From a bacterium BMS3Bbin13 (GTDB lineage: Bacteria; Pseudomonadota; Gammaproteobacteria; 21-64-14), in assembly GCA_002897735.1 (NCBI GenBank), contig BDTW01000051.1, positions 1-44,112 of the forward strand: 44,112 nucleotides of DNA, written 5' to 3'. Of this stretch, positions 21,001-29,092 are shown in pieces (positions within the stretch are counted from its first letter, which is position 1; every line of letters begins with the position of its first letter). A program made the translations under genes and the position numbers. The notes under the pieces were generated by a model. It had not been told where the DNA came from and did not search any database. It saw only the letters and a program-made list of their open reading frames with translations.

Positions 21001-24000
21001 GGTTGTTTCTCCTTTCGGGTCTCCATCCACTCGTAGATCACGGGGAGGAGAACCAGTGTCAGCAAGGTCGAGGTAACGAGACCGCCGACCACCACCGATG
21101 CAAGCGGACGCTGCGTTTCCGCACCCACCCCACTGGACAATAGCATAGGGATCAATCCGAGAATGGCCACGCTGGCCGTCATCATCACCGGACGCAGTCT
21201 GAGCTCCGCGCCCTGGCGCACCGCCTCACGGATCGTCAGCCCCTTCTCGCGCAATTCGTTGATGAAGCTCACCAGCACGATGCCGTTGAGCATTGCCACA
21301 CCGAACACCGCGATGAAGCCGATGGCCGACGGCACCGAGAGATACTGTCCCGATATCCAAAGCGAAACGAGTCCTCCGATGGTGGCGAAAGGAACGTTGG
21401 CGATAATCAGGGTCGCGTACTTCACCGAGTTGAAGGCGGTGTAGAGCAGCACGAAGATGAAAAAGATCGTCAACGGCACGATGATCGACAGCCGTTTCAA
21501 CGCTCGCTGCTGGTTCTCGAAAGCGCCCCCCCACTCGATCCAATAACCGGGCGGCAGATTCACCCGCTGCGCGATGGCCGCATCGGCGTCTTTGACGAAA
21601 CCACCCACATCGCGGCCGCGCACGTCCATCTGGATCACCGCATAGCGTTGCAACTGCTCGCGGCGCACGAAGGAGTAACCCTCCGCCGTGCTCACCTCGG
21701 CGACCCGTCCCAACGGAAGAATCGCACCGCCGGCCGTGCGTAACGGGATGTTGCGGATGGCCTCCACGGAGGCCTTGGACGCATCGTTCAAGCGTGCCGT
21801 GATGGCGAAGCGTTTGACACCGTCGATCAAAGTGGAGACCGGCCGGTTGCCGATCCCGTTTCTTACCACCGTGAGCACGTCGTCCGCATTGAGTCCGAAT
21901 CGGGCGAGCGCCTCGCGATCGACCTTGATGCGGATCTGAGGTTTCCCGATATTCGCCTCCAGCGAGAGGTCCGCGACCCCGGGCACCCCGGCGAGCGCAT
22001 TCTTGATCTCGCTGCTCAGCCGATCGAGTTCGCCCAAATCCTCTCCGTAGACCTTGGCGGCCAGCGTGGAACGCACGCCGGAGATCAGTTCCTCGACCCG
22101 CATTTGAATGGGCTGGGTAAACGCGATAACGGCGGTGGGCACGGTCTTCTCCAGTTCCTCGCGCATCGCATCGACCAGGTTCTCAATCGAACGGGTCCAC
22201 TGACCCTTGGGTTTGAGCCCGGTATAGATTTCCATGTAGTTGACATCGGCGGTCTCGCCCTTCTCCGCCCGCCCGATCATGGCAAGGGTGGTCTCCACTT
22301 CCGGGAACTTTGCGAGCGCCTTCTCGATTTTCTTGGAAATGTCGATGGATTGCTCCAGCGAAGTCGAAGGTATCGAAGTCACGCGCCACATGATCGAGCC
22401 TTCCTGCAGCGTCGGCATGAACTCCTTGCCCAGCAGCGGGAACAGGGCGAGGCTTCCGACCAGGAGCAGCACGGCGGAGATCACGACGGTTCTCTTGTGC
22501 GCCAGCGACCAGAACAGCATCGGCAGATAGCCGCGTTTGATCCACCGCACCAGCAGGGTGTCCCGCTCTTCTTTCGGCTTGAGAATCAGCGCCGCCAGCA
22601 CCGGAATGATGGTGAGCGTCAGCAACAGCGAGCCGGCCATCGCGAAACTGATATTGAAAGCCATGGGCTTGAACAGCTTGCCCTCCAGGCCCTGCAAGCT
22701 GAACAGAGGCAGGAACACCACGATGATAATAATGATGGCGAAGGTGACGGGGTTGGCCACTTCACGCGCCGCGGTCAATACGGCGGCGGTGCGATTGACC
22801 TTCTCGCCCTTCTCCCGCCACTCGGCCATGATGCGAAAGGCATTTTCGGTCATCACCACCGCACCATCCACCATCATGCCGGTACCGATGGCCAGGCCCG
22901 CCAGCGACATCAGATTGGCCGTGAGTCCCGTCTCTTTCATGAAGATGAATGCGATGAGCATCGACAGCGGCAGGGCGGCGATCACCACGACGGCCGAACG
23001 CAGCTCCCCGAGGAACAGGAACAACACGATCGCCACCAGGATGGAACCCTCGATCAACGCCCGCTCGGCGGTCGACACCGCCTTTTCCACCAGATCGGTG
23101 CGTTCGTAAACGGGTTTGATCACCACGCCCGCGGGCAGGGCCGACTGGGCGATGGCCGCCTTTTTCTTGACCGCGTCGACCACGTCGGCGGCATTGGTAC
23201 CGATGCGCGCCAACACCATCCCCATCACCGCCTCCTTGCCGTCACGGGTCACGGCACCGAAACGCAGCGCCGGTGCCTGCTCGATGGTCGCGACGTCGCG
23301 CAGGTACACGGGCGTGCCGGCGACCGTTTTGACCATGATATTACCGATATCGCGCACGCCCGACACCAGTCCCAGCCCGCGAACCAAGTATTGCTCGGGG
23401 CCAAGGTTGACGTACTGGCCGCCCACCTGGCGGTTGTTGGCCTCGATGACCTCCATGACGTCCTTGTAACGGAGTCCATATTTGATCAGGCGCAGGGGGT
23501 CGATGACCACCTGGAACTGGCGCTCCCGCCCGCCCCACGACATCACATCGTCCACCCCCGGCGCGGTACGCAGAATCAACCGCACCGTCCAGTCCTGAAG
23601 GGTGCGCAGGTCCATGTCGGTCAAACCCGATTTCAGTTTTTCGTCGGCACGTTCCACCGTGTACCAGAACACCTGGCCCAGGCCCGAGGTATTGGGCCCC
23701 ATCTCCGGTCGACCATACTCGCGCGGGATACGATTTCCGACTTCCTGCAGCCGCTCCATCACCAGCCGGCGGGCGAAATAGATATCCATGCTGTCTTCGA
23801 AATAGACCGACACATAGGACAGGCCGAACAGGCTCACGGAACGGATTTCCGTCACCCCCGGCAGGCCGGCCATGCCGGACTCCACCGGAAAGGTCAGCAA
23901 CTGTTCCACGTCCTCGGCGGCAAGACCGGGTGACTCGGTATAGATGTTGACCTGTGTCGGCGTCACGTCCGGGAAGGCGTCGATGGGGATCGTGGTAACC

Positions 24001-24089
24001 GCCCGCCAGCCCAGAACCCCGACCACGAGGAAGATGATGATCACCAAAAATTTATAGCGTAGAGACGCTTCAACCAGATTATTCAGCAT
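20997..24089 (-). CDS. Heavy-metal efflux RND permease (CzcA/CusA family)
   Basis: A 1030-residue proton-driven trimeric inner-membrane pump of the HME-RND family. It opens with TM1 and the IPIDAFPDVTPTQVNIYTESPG signature of CzcA/CusA proteins, and has two large periplasmic loops and twelve predicted membrane segments. In TM4 it reads GTGMMVDGAVVMTEN, giving Asp408 and Glu415, but Gly at 402 where CzcA of Cupriavidus metallidurans has an Asp. CusA also lacks that first Asp. The metal served is therefore uncertain. The ATG at 24087-24089 has GAGGAAG upstream. It lies 12 nt after czcB and overlaps the PII-like start by 4 nt. Confidence 0.95.
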   Translation of the reverse strand: MLNNLVEASLRYKFLVIIIFLVVGVLGWRAVTTIPIDAFPDVTPTQVNIYTESPGLAAEDVEQLLTFPVESGMAGLPGVTEIRSVSLFGLSYVSVYFEDSMDIYFARRLVMERLQEVGNRIPREYGRPEMGPNTSGLGQVFWYTVERADEKLKSGLTDMDLRTLQDWTVRLILRTAPGVDDVMSWGGRERQFQVVIDPLRLIKYGLRYKDVMEVIEANNRQVGGQYVNLGPEQYLVRGLGLVSGVRDIGNIMVKTVAGTPVYLRDVATIEQAPALRFGAVTRDGKEAVMGMVLARIGTNAADVVDAVKKKAAIAQSALPAGVVIKPVYERTDLVEKAVSTAERALIEGSILVAIVLFLFLGELRSAVVVIAALPLSMLIAFIFMKETGLTANLMSLAGLAIGTGMMVDGAVVMTENAFRIMAEWREKGEKVNRTAAVLTAAREVANPVTFAIIIIIVVFLPLFSLQGLEGKLFKPMAFNISFAMAGSLLLTLTIIPVLAALILKPKEERDTLLVRWIKRGYLPMLFWSLAHKRTVVISAVLLLVGSLALFPLLGKEFMPTLQEGSIMWRVTSIPSTSLEQSIDISKKIEKALAKFPEVETTLAMIGRAEKGETADVNYMEIYTGLKPKGQWTRSIENLVDAMREELEKTVPTAVIAFTQPIQMRVEELISGVRSTLAAKVYGEDLGELDRLSSEIKNALAGVPGVADLSLEANIGKPQIRIKVDREALARFGLNADDVLTVVRNGIGNRPVSTLIDGVKRFAITARLNDASKASVEAIRNIPLRTAGGAILPLGRVAEVSTAEGYSFVRREQLQRYAVIQMDVRGRDVGGFVKDADAAIAQRVNLPPGYWIEWGGAFENQQRALKRLSIIVPLTIFFIFVLLYTAFNSVKYATLIIANVPFATIGGLVSLWISGQYLSVPSAIGFIAVFGVAMLNGIVLVSFINELREKGLTIREAVRQGAELRLRPVMMTASVAILGLIPMLLSSGVGAETQRPLASVVVGGLVTSTLLTLVLLPVIYEWMETRKEKQP

Positions 24090-24101
24090 GTCGAATCTTC
24101 C

Positions 24102-25247
24102 TCAGTGTCCGTGGCCTTCGCCCATCTGCGACTTGAGCACCAGAGATTTCAGCAGAAAGACCCCCTTGACGACGATCTCATCGCCTTGCGCAAGGCCCGC
24201 TCTGATTTCGGTCCATCCGGCACGGGTCACCCCCGTTTCGACGGGCTGCGGATGCAATTCGTCGCCATCGAGCTTGAAGACCGTCTGCGACCCCTGCATC
24301 AACACCAGGGCATCCCGGGGGACGGCGAGCAGCGGCGCCGCACCACCGGTCCGTAGCGCGACATCGACATACTCGCCGGCCAGCATGATGACGTCGCTGT
24401 TGCTCACCTCGATGCGTACCGGGCGTGTGCGGGTGGCGGGGTTCAGGCGGTAGTAAAGCTGCACCACTCGGCCATCGATCCACTTGCGGCCGTCGCGGCT
24501 GACACGCACCGGCGCGCCCACGGCGACACGGGTCGCATCACGCGGGTCGAGTTGCGCCTCCACCCAGGGGGTCTTGACGTCCGTGAGTTCGAACAACACA
24601 CGACCGCGTGCGACGAACTCGCCGGACACGAACGCATCGCTGATGACGATGCCGTCTTGCGGTGCGAACAAGTCGAACTCTCCGGTCGCACGCGACGCGT
24701 CCCCACTCCGCAGCAGCGCCCCGATCTGCGCCTTGGTCATGCCATAGGCGCGTAGCGCCGCGTAGGCCCGCTGACGTGCCACCTGCGCCGCCACGTAACG
24801 TTTCGCCGATACCACGTTGCGACCGAGTTTCTTCACCCGGCGCCACTCGCGATCGGATTCGATCAAATCGCCTTGCGCCCCGGCGACCTCGACACTGGAC
24901 AGAGTCACCAGCAGCCGCCCCCGTTTGACGCTCTCACCCAGCCGGGCATGGCGGGCAACGATCTGGGCATCGACGCGGGGGGTGACCTGCGCCGAGCGGT
25001 ACGCATTCATATGCACTTCACCCGGGGCGGTGACCACATCGCGCAAGGCCCGCCGTGTCACTTTTGCGATCTCGATGCCCTGTGCACGGCGCTCGGCCGG
25101 TGTCATCTTCAATGCGGTTTCTTCTTCGCGAATCGTATCCCCGGTCGCTTGCGGGACGGGATCCTCGGTCGCGCAGACCCAACCCGGCAGGGCCGATCCC
25201 GTCAGCGCGAGGCCTAAAAACAGTGTCCTGACAGCAGAATTTTTCAT
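24102..25247 (-). CDS. RND efflux periplasmic adaptor (CzcB/CusB family)
   Basis: A 381-residue membrane fusion protein that links the inner-membrane pump to the outer-membrane channel. The ATG at 25245-25247 gives MKNSAVRTLFLGLALTGSALPGWVCA, a Sec signal; the long upstream in-frame extension is rejected. It has the split lipoyl motif (VTAPGEVHMN and LFAPQDGIVISD), a coiled-coil hairpin between them (about 110-170), and a beta-barrel domain. The last residues are QMGEGHGH, a short His tail that could bind metal. It follows czcC by 44 nt in the same operon. Confidence 0.93.
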   Translation of the reverse strand: MKNSAVRTLFLGLALTGSALPGWVCATEDPVPQATGDTIREEETALKMTPAERRAQGIEIAKVTRRALRDVVTAPGEVHMNAYRSAQVTPRVDAQIVARHARLGESVKRGRLLVTLSSVEVAGAQGDLIESDREWRRVKKLGRNVVSAKRYVAAQVARQRAYAALRAYGMTKAQIGALLRSGDASRATGEFDLFAPQDGIVISDAFVSGEFVARGRVLFELTDVKTPWVEAQLDPRDATRVAVGAPVRVSRDGRKWIDGRVVQLYYRLNPATRTRPVRIEVSNSDVIMLAGEYVDVALRTGGAAPLLAVPRDALVLMQGSQTVFKLDGDELHPQPVETGVTRAGWTEIRAGLAQGDEIVVKGVFLLKSLVLKSQMGEGHGH

Positions 25248-25291
25248 GATCTGAATCCCGTGAAATGGATGATGTACAAGGACCGCGGGGT

Positions 25292-26587
25292 TTACCGCCG
25301 TCGGGCCTGACCGATCCAGGCGTTCATCCGGCCGCCGGCCACCAGCCAGTCGGCCCAGGCCGTCCATAGACGACCCCGCACCTTCAATGCATCGGCGCGC
25401 GTATCGAGTGTCTGGTTGAGCCGCACGAGGTAGTCCGTCGTACCCATTTCGCCGGCCTGCCAGATTCGCTCGAGCAGCGATACCTGACCGGCGAGGCTGG
25501 ACCGGCCGGTGCGCAGCCATGCCCCCCAGGCGCTTCGGCTGAGCCGATAACGATCGACGGCCGACAGGAGGCGTGCCCGCGCCCGGCGGTAGCGATCCCG
25601 CAAGGACTGTTCGGCCTGTGTCAGTCCCGCATCGGCGGCCTCCACTTCGGCACGGAAGTCGTTGCGCACATATAACGGGATGCTGAAAGTCAGGCCGATG
25701 GCGCCGTAGGTGTTGTGGTTTCCATTGCGAAATGCGCGTTCTTGTCCGGCATAGAGACCCACGGTGGGATCGGGTCGGCGTTCGCGGATCCGCAAAGCGA
25801 CCGAGGCCCGCGCGGCGCGAACCCGGGCCTGCGCGGCGCGCAGTTCGGGCAGATTCGCGAGTATCGATTGCGCATCGACGGCTTGCAGCTTCGGCAAATC
25901 CGTAGGAAGCGCGGGCCAGTTGCGGCGAGGTTTTCCGACGACGGCGGCCAGGGCCTGCCCGGCCGCGGCCAGATTCGAGGCCGAGCGGGATAACTGCAAT
26001 GCGGCCCGGGTGCGCGCGAGGCGTGCCAGATCGAAATCGATCCGGTTCAAATCACCGGCCCGGCGGCGTTTCCCCGCTACATCGAGAAAGCGCTGCAGCA
26101 ACTCCGCGCGTTGCCGTGCCAGCCGGTTCAGGGATTGCGACGTGTGATAACGGCCCAGCGCCGCGAGTAATTCTCCGCCCAGTCGCCGGCGTACCGCCGC
26201 GTACTCCGCCCGTGCCGCGTCGAGCCTGCCGCCCGCCACGTTGGTGCGCGCACCGCGCTTGTCCGCCCAGTCGATGGCCAGACTCAACCCCAAGGTGCCG
26301 TTGCGGGTTTCGCGCTGCTCGGCGCTCACCTCCAATTGCGGATTGTAGAGCGGCCGGTCCGCGCCACGGACCCGGGCCTCGGCCGCGTTCACCGCGGCCC
26401 GCGCCGCCCGCGCACCGGGATTCTCATCCAGGGTCTCACGAACCAGATCCAGCAACGCCGGACTCGGTGGTGTCGGGGCACGGCCGTCTTGCGCCGCGGC
26501 CGTTCCGATGGTGCCGATGGCGGATAATGGTACGAGAATACTCAGCAGCCGGGCGCATACCGGCCCCCGCATGAAATGCATATTCAT
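25292..26587 (-). CDS. Outer-membrane efflux channel (CzcC, TolC superfamily)
   Basis: A 431-residue outer-membrane factor. The Sec signal ends near GTAAAQDG. Two OEP repeats form the helical barrel, marked by VRETLDENPGARAARAAVNAAEARV in the first half and NLPELRAAQARVRAARASVAL in the second, plus GAIGLTFSIPLYVRN. It has no lipobox, unlike the NodT-type protein at 29093. The ATG at 26585-26587 has GGAGG 10 nt upstream. It is the first of the three structural pump genes and lies 82 nt after the small periplasmic gene. Confidence 0.92.
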   Translation of the reverse strand: MNMHFMRGPVCARLLSILVPLSAIGTIGTAAAQDGRAPTPPSPALLDLVRETLDENPGARAARAAVNAAEARVRGADRPLYNPQLEVSAEQRETRNGTLGLSLAIDWADKRGARTNVAGGRLDAARAEYAAVRRRLGGELLAALGRYHTSQSLNRLARQRAELLQRFLDVAGKRRRAGDLNRIDFDLARLARTRAALQLSRSASNLAAAGQALAAVVGKPRRNWPALPTDLPKLQAVDAQSILANLPELRAAQARVRAARASVALRIRERRPDPTVGLYAGQERAFRNGNHNTYGAIGLTFSIPLYVRNDFRAEVEAADAGLTQAEQSLRDRYRRARARLLSAVDRYRLSRSAWGAWLRTGRSSLAGQVSLLERIWQAGEMGTTDYLVRLNQTLDTRADALKVRGRLWTAWADWLVAGGRMNAWIGQARRR

Positions 26588-26669
26588 GGATTAAAAGCCT
26601 CCAAACGACGAGTCGAGACCACGCGAATACGTGCACGCGCGGAACTTCAACAAAAAATCGAATCGAGAC

Positions 26670-26996
26670 TTAGATCTTGGGGGGACGCAGAGGGGGGGCT
26701 TGGTCGCGGGATCGAAGGGCGGTCAACCGGGGCGATCGAACCGCGTGATCGCTCTTCGGCCGGAATGAAAGCGGGTCCGGCAGCAACCCGAAATAGTGGG
26801 CGCTCTCATGACCGCTGTGGTCGCAAGGTGTGGAGTCCTGGACGGCATGCCCGGAGCCATCCTCATCCGGCTGGTCACCGGCCAAGAGTACCTTGCCGGG
26901 CTCGGTCGCAGCGCGCACTTCGTCCATGTCCGCGATCCAAGCGAGGTTCGCGGACAAAATGAAAAAGACGAGCAATTTGGCGATGGTTTGACGCAT
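26670..26996 (-). CDS. Small periplasmic His-containing protein (CzcI-like?)
   Basis: A 108-residue protein with an N-terminal signal segment (IAKLLVFFILSANLAWIADM) and a mature part containing STPCDHSGHESAHYF, a Cys/His cluster suited to metal binding. The tail is basic and Pro-rich. Short proteins of this kind precede czcCBA in other bacteria (for example CzcI), but sequence similarity here is limited to general features. The start ATG is 3 nt after the stop of the preceding 98-residue ORF (TAGGACATG), suggesting coupling, as the only Shine-Dalgarno-like bases touch the start codon. Confidence 0.65.
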   Translation of the reverse strand: MRQTIAKLLVFFILSANLAWIADMDEVRAATEPGKVLLAGDQPDEDGSGHAVQDSTPCDHSGHESAHYFGLLPDPLSFRPKSDHAVRSPRLTALRSRDQAPPLRPPKI

Positions 26997-26999
26997 GTC

Positions 27000-27296
27000 C
27001 TAAACGATCGGACCCGCCGGAGAGTCGACGGCCTTGCGCCCACCGTGCACCCCCGGGGGGGAATCGGCCCGGCGTTCGCGCCGGCGCAGGGCCGCCGCGG
27101 CGCGGGCGGCCTCCGGTACGGAGCGTGCCGCCCGGACCCCGGAATCGATCTCCGGCGTCTCCGCCACCGGGGCCTCCAGCGCCGCGAGGTCATGCGATCG
27201 AACCACACCGGGGGCCGGTCGACGGTGCAGCCGCGACCGCCTGTGCGTTCCGCAGGCCGTCCACGGAGACCACCGTAGAGACAGTGCGACTGGCAT
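27000..27296 (-). CDS. Unrecognised 98-residue protein at the head of the metal operon
   Basis: ORF from an ATG at 27294-27296 with an AAGGA ribosome site 8 nt upstream, which is better than most starts in this operon. It ends 3 nt before the CzcI-like start. The product is Arg/Ala/Pro-rich, with a central SHDLAALEAPVAETPEIDSG stretch and a helical ARSVPEAARAAAALRRRER segment. There is no signal peptide or known motif. Support comes from the ribosome site and tight spacing only; GC-rich DNA gives many false frames, so it may not be real. Confidence 0.4.
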   Translation of the reverse strand: MPVALSLRWSPWTACGTHRRSRLHRRPAPGVVRSHDLAALEAPVAETPEIDSGVRAARSVPEAARAAAALRRRERRADSPPGVHGGRKAVDSPAGPIV

Positions 27297-27430
27297 GACT
27301 CGAGTCCTTGGAAACCGCAGGTCCAAGGCATCGTAGCAGATGCCTTGGACCCGATCCAGCGCGTCAACGGGCTCCTCCGACACCCGGTGCAAACCCGGCG
27401 ACACTCCTATCTACCTGTATATTATGCAAA

Positions 27431-27460
27431 TTGACTTGGCCCGAGACGATGCGATAGAAT
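27431..27460 (+). promoter_or_regulatory. Candidate sigma70 promoter of the smtB-type regulator gene
   Basis: TTGACT (27431-27436) and TAGAAT (27455-27460) with an 18-nt spacer; 5 of 6 consensus bases in each element. It lies in the only AT-rich patch between the divergent metal operons. Initiation would fall near 27467, just before the first possible start codon at 27475. Confidence 0.6.
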
Positions 27461-27473
27461 GAACGCCTATTCA
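27460..27473. promoter_or_regulatory. Candidate SmtB/ArsR operator
   Basis: Inverted repeat TGAA-6-TTCA starting at the last base of the -10 element and running into the predicted start site. ArsR/SmtB repressors typically bind imperfect inverted repeats with TGAA/TTCA-like half-sites over the -10 to +1 region. The short arms make this suggestive only. Confidence 0.4.
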
Positions 27474-27519
27474 AATGCTCAATTGTTGTTACTTCACGGA
27501 CCCCGCGCGACCCACCCCG

Positions 27520-27870
27520 ATGACCGGCAAAAACACTACGGCACGCCTTCGTCCCCGCCCCGCGGCGGCGCTCTCGCCCGAGCAGGCCGAGGAACTGGCG
27601 GGGATGTTCCATCTCCTCGGTGACGTCAACCGACTGCGCCTGATTCACGCCTGCATGGACGAAGCCGTTTGCGTGCATGATCTCGCGGAGCGCTTCGGTC
27701 TGTCCGCCTCGCTGGTCAGCCACCACCTGCGCCTGCTCAAGGCCGCGCGGCTCATGCGCGCCGAGCGGCGCGGCAAGCAGGTCTTCTACACGGCCGATGA
27801 CGAGCACGTGCGCACCGTGCTCCGGGACATGACCACCCACGTCGCCGAACCGGGGCACGAGCGTGATTGA
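27520..27870 (+). CDS. ArsR/SmtB-family metal-responsive repressor
   Basis: A 116-residue winged-helix repressor that leaves DNA on binding metal. It has the LLGDVNRLRLI helix, a CVHDLAERF segment at the alpha3 metal site (ArsR/CadC have CVCDL) and recognition helix SASLVSHHLRLL. The C-terminal alpha5 helix carries DEH, then ten residues, then HVAE. That spacing matches the D-x-H...H-x-x-E zinc site of SmtB. The start is unsure: the ATG at 27520 suits family length, while one at 27475 would lie only about 8 nt from the predicted transcript start; neither has a clear ribosome site. It is divergent from the czc-type operon and 24 nt before the CDF gene, so it probably represses one or both. Confidence 0.9.
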   Translation: MTGKNTTARLRPRPAAALSPEQAEELAGMFHLLGDVNRLRLIHACMDEAVCVHDLAERFGLSASLVSHHLRLLKAARLMRAERRGKQVFYTADDEHVRTVLRDMTTHVAEPGHERD

Positions 27871-27894
27871 GCCGGACCGAAGGCATTACCACCG

Positions 27895-28818
27895 ATGAGC
27901 CACTCGCACGAACACGGCGACACCGCCGTCTCCGGGGGCGGCAACAGCCGCCGCCTGCTCATCGCACTGGCGCTCACCGCGACGTTCATGGTGGTCGAGG
28001 CCGCGGGCGGCGTCTTCGCACATTCATTGGCGCTGATCGCCGACGCCGGTCACATGCTCGCCGACAGTGCGTCGCTGTTCCTGGCCTGGCTCGCGGTGCG
28101 CGCCGCCCGGCGGCCCGCCGACGAACAACGCTCCTACGGCTATGAGCGCTTCCAGGTGCTGGCGGCCTTTGTCAACGGGGTCACGCTCCTTGCACTGAGC
28201 CTGTGGATCATCGTCGAGGCGGCCCAACGCATGATCGCCCCGCCCGAGGTCGCCGGCGGCGTGATGGTGGTGATCGCCACGATCGGACTGCTGGTCAACG
28301 CGGCGATGTTCCGGCTGTTGCATCACGGCGCCCACGAGGACCTGAACCTGCGCGCCGCCGCACTGCACGTGCTCGGCGATCTCCTCGGATCGGGAGCGGC
28401 GATCGTTGCCGGCGTGGTGATCCTCACGACCGGATGGATGCCGATCGATCCACTACTCTCCGTTCTGGTCGTGCTGCTGATCCTGCGCAGCGCCTGGCGC
28501 CTGACCCGCGAGTCCGGCCATATCCTCCTCGAAGGGTCCCCCGGGAACCTCACGCCGACCGCCCTCGGGACCGCGGTACTCGAAGCGGTCCCGCAGGTCC
28601 GCGACGTGCATCATGTACATACTTGGTCACTGACCGGACGACGGCCCATGGTCACCCTGCACGCGCGCCTGGCCAACGACGCCGACTCCGAATCCTCCCT
28701 GCGGGCGATTCACGAGGCCCTGACCGCACGATTCGGGCTCCGCCACGTCACCGTGCAGATCGAATACGGCCCCTGCACCGACGGCCACGTCATCACACCG
28801 ATCCACCAGCGCCGCTGA
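27895..28818 (+). CDS. Cation diffusion facilitator (ZitB/CzcD-type zinc exporter)
   Basis: A 307-residue inner-membrane antiporter that exchanges cytoplasmic zinc or a similar divalent ion for protons. It has six predicted membrane segments and a His-containing N-terminus (MSHSHEHGD). The transport site is His/Asp in both helices: HMLADS in TM2 and HVLGD in TM5, the pattern of zinc-specific CDFs. The C-terminal cytoplasmic domain has VRDVHHVHTWSLTG and HVTVQIE, typical for ZitB-like proteins. It follows the SmtB-type gene and is probably cotranscribed with it. Confidence 0.95.
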   Translation: MSHSHEHGDTAVSGGGNSRRLLIALALTATFMVVEAAGGVFAHSLALIADAGHMLADSASLFLAWLAVRAARRPADEQRSYGYERFQVLAAFVNGVTLLALSLWIIVEAAQRMIAPPEVAGGVMVVIATIGLLVNAAMFRLLHHGAHEDLNLRAAALHVLGDLLGSGAAIVAGVVILTTGWMPIDPLLSVLVVLLILRSAWRLTRESGHILLEGSPGNLTPTALGTAVLEAVPQVRDVHHVHTWSLTGRRPMVTLHARLANDADSESSLRAIHEALTARFGLRHVTVQIEYGPCTDGHVITPIHQRR

Positions 28819-28857
28819 CCGGCGGTACGTACGCGGTCCGCGCGCCGCTCGCACGGA

Positions 28858-28887
28858 TTGCCGGTGCATCGAGTGGTCTGCTATCTT
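28858..28887 (+). promoter_or_regulatory. Candidate promoter of the drug-type RND operon
   Basis: TTGCCG (28858-28863), an 18-nt spacer and TATCTT (28882-28887), four of six consensus bases in each element. It would leave a leader of about 200 nt before the chosen ATG at 29093. The rest of 28819-29092 holds no recognised feature. Confidence 0.35.
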
Positions 28888-29092
28888 CATGCTCGGCTCA
28901 AGCGAATTCCCGCGCCGGGATCGGCGCGTCGATGCGACCGGCCGGCGGCCGCGTGATCGACGGCGCTACGCCGACCGGCGCCCCCTTCCCCCGGTGACGG
29001 AGTTCGGCACGGTGCCCATACCCAAACGGTCTTCGACTACCCGGCCTGAACCCCGTGGATCCGCGGGCGCGGCACCCGGGCCACCGGCGTCG

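Noticed and set aside
22104-23933. Plus-strand 609-residue open frame
   Set aside because: Antisense shadow of the CzcA-like permease.
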